From Gammaproteobacteria bacterium (GTDB lineage: Bacteria > Pseudomonadota > Gammaproteobacteria > UBA9214), in contig QIFB01000035.1 of NCBI GenBank assembly GCA_003230545.1, positions 1-33,189 on the forward strand: a stretch of 33,189 nt of DNA, written 5' to 3'. The translations under genes were made by a program, and so were the position numbers. Within the stretch, counting starts at the first letter, position 1; every line of letters begins with the position of its first letter. Positions 28,611 to 33,189 of this stretch are shown here, piece by piece. Below the pieces are notes generated by a model. That model searched no databases. It saw only the letters and a list, made by a program, of their open reading frames with translations, and was not told the DNA's origin.

Positions 28611-31037
28611 ATGACCGAAGAAACCACGAGCGCTGTACCAGTCTTGCCGTTAAGGGACGTCGTCGTATATCCCCACATGGTCATCCCGTTATTCGTCGGC
28701 CGCGAGAAATCCATTAATGCCCTCGATTCCGCGATGCAGCAGGACAAAAAGATTCTGCTGGTTGCCCAGAAGAATGCCGAAATCGATGACCCGTCTGCAG
28801 ATGACATCCATGAAATTGGGACACTGTCCACGATTCTGCAACTGCTGAAGCTGCCGGATGGAACCGTCAAGGTTCTCGTGGAAGGCGCCGAACGCGCACG
28901 CATCGATTCCTTCGAATCACTTGACACGTTTTTTACAGCCAATATTGACATCCTGCTGTCCCAGGACGAGGAAGAGGAAAAGGAACTCGAAGTCATGACC
29001 CGTTCGTTACTGGCCATGTTTGACCAGTACGTCAAGCTGAACAAGAAAGTACCGCCGGAAATCCTTACATCACTTTCCGGGATCGACGAACCGGGACGGC
29101 TGGCGGACACCATTGCCGCACACATGTCACTCAAGCTGGACGAAAAACAGAAGATCCTCGAAATAGAAAGTTGTCGTGAGCGCATCGAACGCCTGATGGG
29201 CCTGATCGAGGGTGAAATCGATATCATGCAGATCGAGAAACGCATTCGCGGTCGCGTGAAACAGCAAATGGAAAAAAGTCAGCGCGAGTACTACCTGAAT
29301 GAACAAATGAAGGCCATCCAGAAGGAACTGGGTGACATGGAAGACGCTCCGAATGAACTCGAGGAGCTGCAACAGAAAATTGACAAGGCCGGAATGAGCA
29401 AGGAGGCCATGGAGAAGGCCACGTCCGAGATCAACAAGCTGAAGATGATGTCGCCAATGTCAGCGGAAGCCACGGTTGTCAGAAACTATATTGACTGGCT
29501 TGTCAGTGTTCCCTGGAAAAAACGTTCCAAGACACGCAACAACCTGGCTGCTGCCGAGGACGTACTTGAGGAAGATCACTATGGGCTCGAGAAAGTAAAG
29601 GAACGGATCCTCGAATACCTCGCTGTCCAGCAACGAGTCAGGAAGCTCAAGGGGCCTATCCTTTGCCTGGTCGGGCCTCCGGGTGTCGGCAAGACCTCCC
29701 TGGGCCGTTCCATTGCCCGGGCCACGAACCGAAAATTCACCCGCATGTCACTCGGTGGTGTGCGCGATGAAGCTGAAATTCGCGGCCATCGGCGCACCTA
29801 TATTGGTTCGTTACCGGGGAAAATCGTACAAAATCTCTCCAAGGTAGCTGTTCGTAATCCGCTGTTCCTGCTGGATGAGCTCGATAAAATGTCCATGGAT
29901 TTTCGCGGTGATCCGTCATCGGCGTTGCTCGAAGTGCTCGATCCCGAGCAGAACAATGTTTTCAACGATCACTACCTGGAAGTGGATTTTGACCTTTCCG
30001 ATGTTATGTTCGTCGCCACGGCCAATACGCTGAATATTCCGGCGCCCTTGCTGGATCGCATGGAAGTCATCCGCATTCCTGGATACACGGAAGACGAAAA
30101 GATCAATATCGCGATGCGCTACCTGGTGCCTAAACAGATAAAGGACAACGGGCTCAAGGACAAGGAAATATCGATCAGCCAGAATGCAATTCGCGACATT
30201 ATCCGTTACTACACCCGTGAAGCCGGGGTCCGTAACCTGGAACGCGAAATTTCCAAGATCTGCCGCAAGGTGGTCAAGGAACTGGTACTCAAGGAGCGGG
30301 ACCAGAAAATATCGGTTACCCCCCGTAATATTGACAAGTACCTTGGCGTCAGGCGCTTTCGCTACGGTCTCGCGGAAGACCGTGACCAGGTCGGCCAGGT
30401 CACCGGTCTGGCCTGGACCGAGGTTGGTGGTGAACTGCTGACCATTGAATCAACCATCGTGCCCGGCAAGGGCAAGATGATCCACACCGGCCAGCTGGGC
30501 GATGTGATGAAGGAATCCATTCAGGCGGCAACCACAGTGGTGCGCAGCCGCTCCGCGATGCTTGGCATCGATCCGGAGTTCTACCATAAATACGATATCC
30601 ACATTCATGTGCCGGAGGGTGCAACACCCAAGGACGGTCCGAGTGCCGGTGTCGGTATGTGTACGGCTCTGGTGTCCGCACTGACGAATATCCCGGTGCG
30701 CGCCGACGTCGCGATGACTGGCGAAATCACCCTGCGCGGCGAGGTTCTGCCGATCGGCGGCCTGAAAGAGAAACTGCTTGCAGCACATCGCGGCGGCATT
30801 ACCACCGTCCTGATCCCCGAGGAGAACCGCAAGGATCTCGTGGAGATACCGAAAAATGTGAAGGATAAGCTGGATATACGTCCGGTCAAATGGATCGACC
30901 AGGTGCTCCAGGAGGCACTGACACATCAACCGGTACCGTTGCCTGACGAGGCAGGCAAGGCACAGGAAGGGAAAGCCGTCAAGGACAAGGACAAGGAGAA
31001 AGCCGGGGCCAAGCAGAAACCGATCCGGGCACACTAG
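28611..31037 (+). CDS. lon: Lon protease
   Basis: [57 protein letters not shown] catalytic region. ATG 28611 preferred over 28599 because GGAGA lies at SD distance. Confidence 0.97.
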   Translation: MTEETTSAVPVLPLRDVVVYPHMVIPLFVGREKSINALDSAMQQDKKILLVAQKNAEIDDPSADDIHEIGTLSTILQLLKLPDGTVKVLVEGAERARIDSFESLDTFFTANIDILLSQDEEEEKELEVMTRSLLAMFDQYVKLNKKVPPEILTSLSGIDEPGRLADTIAAHMSLKLDEKQKILEIESCRERIERLMGLIEGEIDIMQIEKRIRGRVKQQMEKSQREYYLNEQMKAIQKELGDMEDAPNELEELQQKIDKAGMSKEAMEKATSEINKLKMMSPMSAEATVVRNYIDWLVSVPWKKRSKTRNNLAAAEDVLEEDHYGLEKVKERILEYLAVQQRVRKLKGPILCLVGPPGVGKTSLGRSIARATNRKFTRMSLGGVRDEAEIRGHRRTYIGSLPGKIVQNLSKVAVRNPLFLLDELDKMSMDFRGDPSSALLEVLDPEQNNVFNDHYLEVDFDLSDVMFVATANTLNIPAPLLDRMEVIRIPGYTEDEKINIAMRYLVPKQIKDNGLKDKEISISQNAIRDIIRYYTREAGVRNLEREISKICRKVVKELVLKERDQKISVTPRNIDKYLGVRRFRYGLAEDRDQVGQVTGLAWTEVGGELLTIESTIVPGKGKMIHTGQLGDVMKESIQAATTVVRSRSAMLGIDPEFYHKYDIHIHVPEGATPKDGPSAGVGMCTALVSALTNIPVRADVAMTGEITLRGEVLPIGGLKEKLLAAHRGGITTVLIPEENRKDLVEIPKNVKDKLDIRPVKWIDQVLQEALTHQPVPLPDEAGKAQEGKAVKDKDKEKAGAKQKPIRAH

Positions 31038-31060
31038 AAATCCCTGCTGAGTGATCCACT

Positions 31061-31106
31061 AAAAACCCGCTGGTACAGGCCCCAAAGGCCGGCCAGCGGG
31101 TTTTTT
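31061..31106 (+). terminator. Intrinsic terminator downstream of lon
   Basis: AAAAACCCGCTGG...CCAGCGGGTTTTTT inverted repeat with T-run. Confidence 0.9.
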
Positions 31107-31203
31107 GTGCCGGTTTTCTATGTTCTAATAGCAATGCTTGCAGGGCAGGGGGCATGCGAGTGATTAATCTGATTAACCACATTATCATTTCGAGGATACC
31201 TAC

Positions 31204-31476
31204 ATGAACAAAGCTGAATTGATCGAAGCTGTCACTGATGCGGCCGAGCTGTCCAAGGCCGACGCAACACGTGCTACGGATGCCGTCCTGGATACCATCA
31301 CCGCATCGGTAAGCAAGGGCGAGCAGGTCACGCTGGTTGGTTTCGGGACATTTTCGCGAAGGGAGCGTGCCGCACGGGCCGGACGAAACCCGCAAACCGG
31401 TGAAACAATTCAGATCAAGGCGTCCAAATCCGTCGGGTTCAAAGCTGGCAAAGCCCTGAAGGATGCCGTAAACTAG
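31204..31476 (+). CDS. hupB: DNA-binding protein HU (beta-type)
   Basis: [54 protein letters not shown]. Confidence 0.96.
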   Translation: MNKAELIEAVTDAAELSKADATRATDAVLDTITASVSKGEQVTLVGFGTFSRRERAARAGRNPQTGETIQIKASKSVGFKAGKALKDAVN

Positions 31477-31485
31477 CGCGCCTTC

Positions 31486-31560
31486 GGGTGCTTAGCTCAG
31501 CTGGGAGAGCGTCGCCCTTACAAGGCGAATGTCGGGGGTTCGATCCCCTAGCACCCACCA
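31486..31560 (+). tRNA. tRNA-Val(UAC)
   Basis: GGGTGCT/AGCACCC acceptor; TCGCC-CTTACAA-GGCGA anticodon arm; CCA encoded. Confidence 0.94.
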
Positions 31561-31567
31561 TGGTTCA

Positions 31568-31644
31568 GGAGTGGTAGTTCAGCTGGTTAGAATACCGGCC
31601 TGTCACGCCGGGGGTCGCGGGTTCGAGTCCCGTCCACTCCGCCA
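31568..31644 (+). tRNA. tRNA-Asp(GUC)
   Basis: GGAGTGG/CCACTCC acceptor; CCGGC-CTGTCAC-GCCGG anticodon arm; CCA encoded. Confidence 0.95.
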
Positions 31645-31654
31645 CTAGAAAACG

Positions 31655-31680
31655 AAAGGGCGCCAACCGGTGCCCTTTCT
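31655..31680 (+). terminator. Probable terminator after tRNA-Val/tRNA-Asp
   Basis: AAAGGGC-gccaaccggt-GCCCTTT; short T-run only. Confidence 0.6.
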
Positions 31681-31727
31681 ACTGCCTGCAAGCGATCAAT
31701 ATTCAGCAATAATTCCGGGAAATAACC

Positions 31728-33189
31728 ATGTTACTGGCAATTCGTGAACGCGTAATGGGGATAGTCGGCTGGGTCCTGCTCGGGCTGCTGGCAGTGGCTT
31801 TTTCATTTTTCGGTCTGAATTCCTACCTGGGAGATTCAACCCGCACGTATGCCGCATCTGTCAATGACGTTGAAATCTCACTGGCAGCGCTGCGCAGCAC
31901 TTATCAGCAGATGCGCACCCGCCTGCAGTCACAACTGGGAGATTCCTACGATCCGGCGATGCTCGACGAGCATATGATCAGGAAGAGTGCGCTCCAGAAA
32001 CTCATTCGTGAACAACTGTTGTTACAGGCAGCAGAAGCGGACGGTTTTGCGGTCAGCAAGGAACGACTTGCGGCGGAGATCAGTTCCATTGGTGCTTTCA
32101 GGGATGGTGATGCATTCTCAAGCCAGAAGTACGAAAACATCCTGCGTAACCAGGGAATGAGCTCCAGCCAGTTCGAGAGACGTCTTTCCAGGGAACTTCT
32201 CACGCAACAGTTATTGACCGGTATCACCGGGACTGCTGCATCCACCCCTGGCATAGTAACTGACCTGTACCGGTTGCAGGCCCAGCAACGCCGTTTCAGG
32301 TACGTGACCGTGCCGGTTTCAGCATATGCTGGCAAGGAGGTCGCTGATGCGACCGAAATAGAAAAGTATTACCAGGAAAACGGCAAGGAGTTCATGTCGC
32401 CCGAGCGCATAAGGGTAAATTATATCGAGCTGGTTGCAGATAACCTTGAGGTGAATACTGAAGTCAATGACAAGGCACTGAAAGCGCTCTACGACGAACA
32501 ATCTGAAAAGTACGTCATAGAGGAACAGCGCCAGGCACGACATATTCTGCTCAGGCTACCGCCTGATTCTGATGTGAAAGCTGTTGCAGATTCGCGCATC
32601 AAGGCGCAATTACTGCTGGAACGACTTGAAAATGGTGAAGACTTTGCAGAACTCGCCCGCGCAGAATCGGATGACCCCGGGTCGGCAGCCAACGGGGGCG
32701 ATCTCGGTTTCTTTGGCAAGGGTGTAATGGCGCCGATATTCGAGGCGGCAGTATTTGCACTCGAGGAGGGTGAGCGCAGTGACGTTGTCCAGACAACATT
32801 TGGCTTTCATATTATCGAGGTCACCGGCATAAAACCCGAGATTGCCACGCCCTTTGAGGATGTCAGGGATAAGCTGGTTCATGAATACCTTGCCGAGGCG
32901 CGCAACGACCTGTTTTATGAATACTCCGAGAATCTGGCTAATGCTGCCTTCGAGAATCCGGACAGCCTGGACAGCGCTGCCAGTGAACTCAACGTCGAGA
33001 TCATGACCAGTGACTGGCTTACCCGCGATGGCGGCCCCGGGATTGGTGAGTACCCGGAGATTGTCGAGGCGGCATTTCAGCGGGATGTCCTGGAGTCCGG
33101 TAATAACAGTGAACCCATCGAGGTTGCCGACAATCACCAGGTGGTTATCAGGCTGCTTGACCATGAACCGGCGGAAGCACAGCCACTGG
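31728..33189 (+). CDS. ppiD: Peptidyl-prolyl isomerase PpiD/SurA-like periplasmic chaperone, truncated at the 3' window edge
   Basis: ATG 31728: MLLAIRERVMGIVGWVLLGLLAVAFSFFGLNSYLGDS N-terminal anchor; rotamase-type EEQRQARHILLRLPPD...FAELARAESDDPGSAANGGDLGFFGKGVM...VVQTTFGFHIIEVTGI; downstream of hup. Confidence 0.93.
   Translation, partial: MLLAIRERVMGIVGWVLLGLLAVAFSFFGLNSYLGDSTRTYAASVNDVEISLAALRSTYQQMRTRLQSQLGDSYDPAMLDEHMIRKSALQKLIREQLLLQAAEADGFAVSKERLAAEISSIGAFRDGDAFSSQKYENILRNQGMSSSQFERRLSRELLTQQLLTGITGTAASTPGIVTDLYRLQAQQRRFRYVTVPVSAYAGKEVADATEIEKYYQENGKEFMSPERIRVNYIELVADNLEVNTEVNDKALKALYDEQSEKYVIEEQRQARHILLRLPPDSDVKAVADSRIKAQLLLERLENGEDFAELARAESDDPGSAANGGDLGFFGKGVMAPIFEAAVFALEEGERSDVVQTTFGFHIIEVTGIKPEIATPFEDVRDKLVHEYLAEARNDLFYEYSENLANAAFENPDSLDSAASELNVEIMTSDWLTRDGGPGIGEYPEIVEAAFQRDVLESGNNSEPIEVADNHQVVIRLLDHEPAEAQPL

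Noticed and set aside
1-33189. CRISPR arrays, prophage, transposase, toxin-antitoxin or restriction-modification defence genes
   Set aside because: None found by eye: no direct-repeat arrays and no recognisable mobile-element proteins apart from the group I intron ORF.

Overview
This looks like a gammaproteobacterial chromosomal segment that is almost entirely housekeeping. Gene order: MFS transporter (5'-truncated), leuC-leuD-leuB-asd-fimV, a CbiQ/EcfT-like membrane ORF, truA-trpF-trpB-trpA-accD-folC, a SPOR/DedD-like gene, cvpA-purF, metZ and a glycerate kinase. Then lpxH(-), ppi(-), cysS, folD(-), a tRNA cluster (Pro-Arg-His-Lys ... Leu), tig-clpP-clpX-lon-hup, tRNA-Val/tRNA-Asp, and ppiD (3'-truncated). 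Two non-routine elements stand out. (1) A tRNA-Arg(UCU) gene is split in its anticodon (between positions 34 and 35) by a 662-nt group I intron (23716-24377). All core helices P1-P9 can be drawn by eye, and it resembles the cyanobacterial tRNA-Leu IC3-type intron. It carries a PD-(D/E)XK homing-endonuclease-like ORF whose 3' end runs into the ribozyme core. (2) The metZ leader contains a SAM-II (SAM-alpha)-like pseudoknot aptamer, followed by a strong intrinsic terminator and a plausible anti-terminator pairing. Secondary observations: a consensus-grade sigma-54-like promoter just upstream of a near-perfect sigma-32 promoter in front of lon; a 12-bp perfect inverted repeat bracketing a TATAAT box upstream of tRNA-Leu; and a dispersed-repeat relic next to a frameshifted small secreted-protein remnant between the glycerate kinase gene and lpxH. 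All calls come from reading the sequence and the supplied ORFs. No database or folding software was run.
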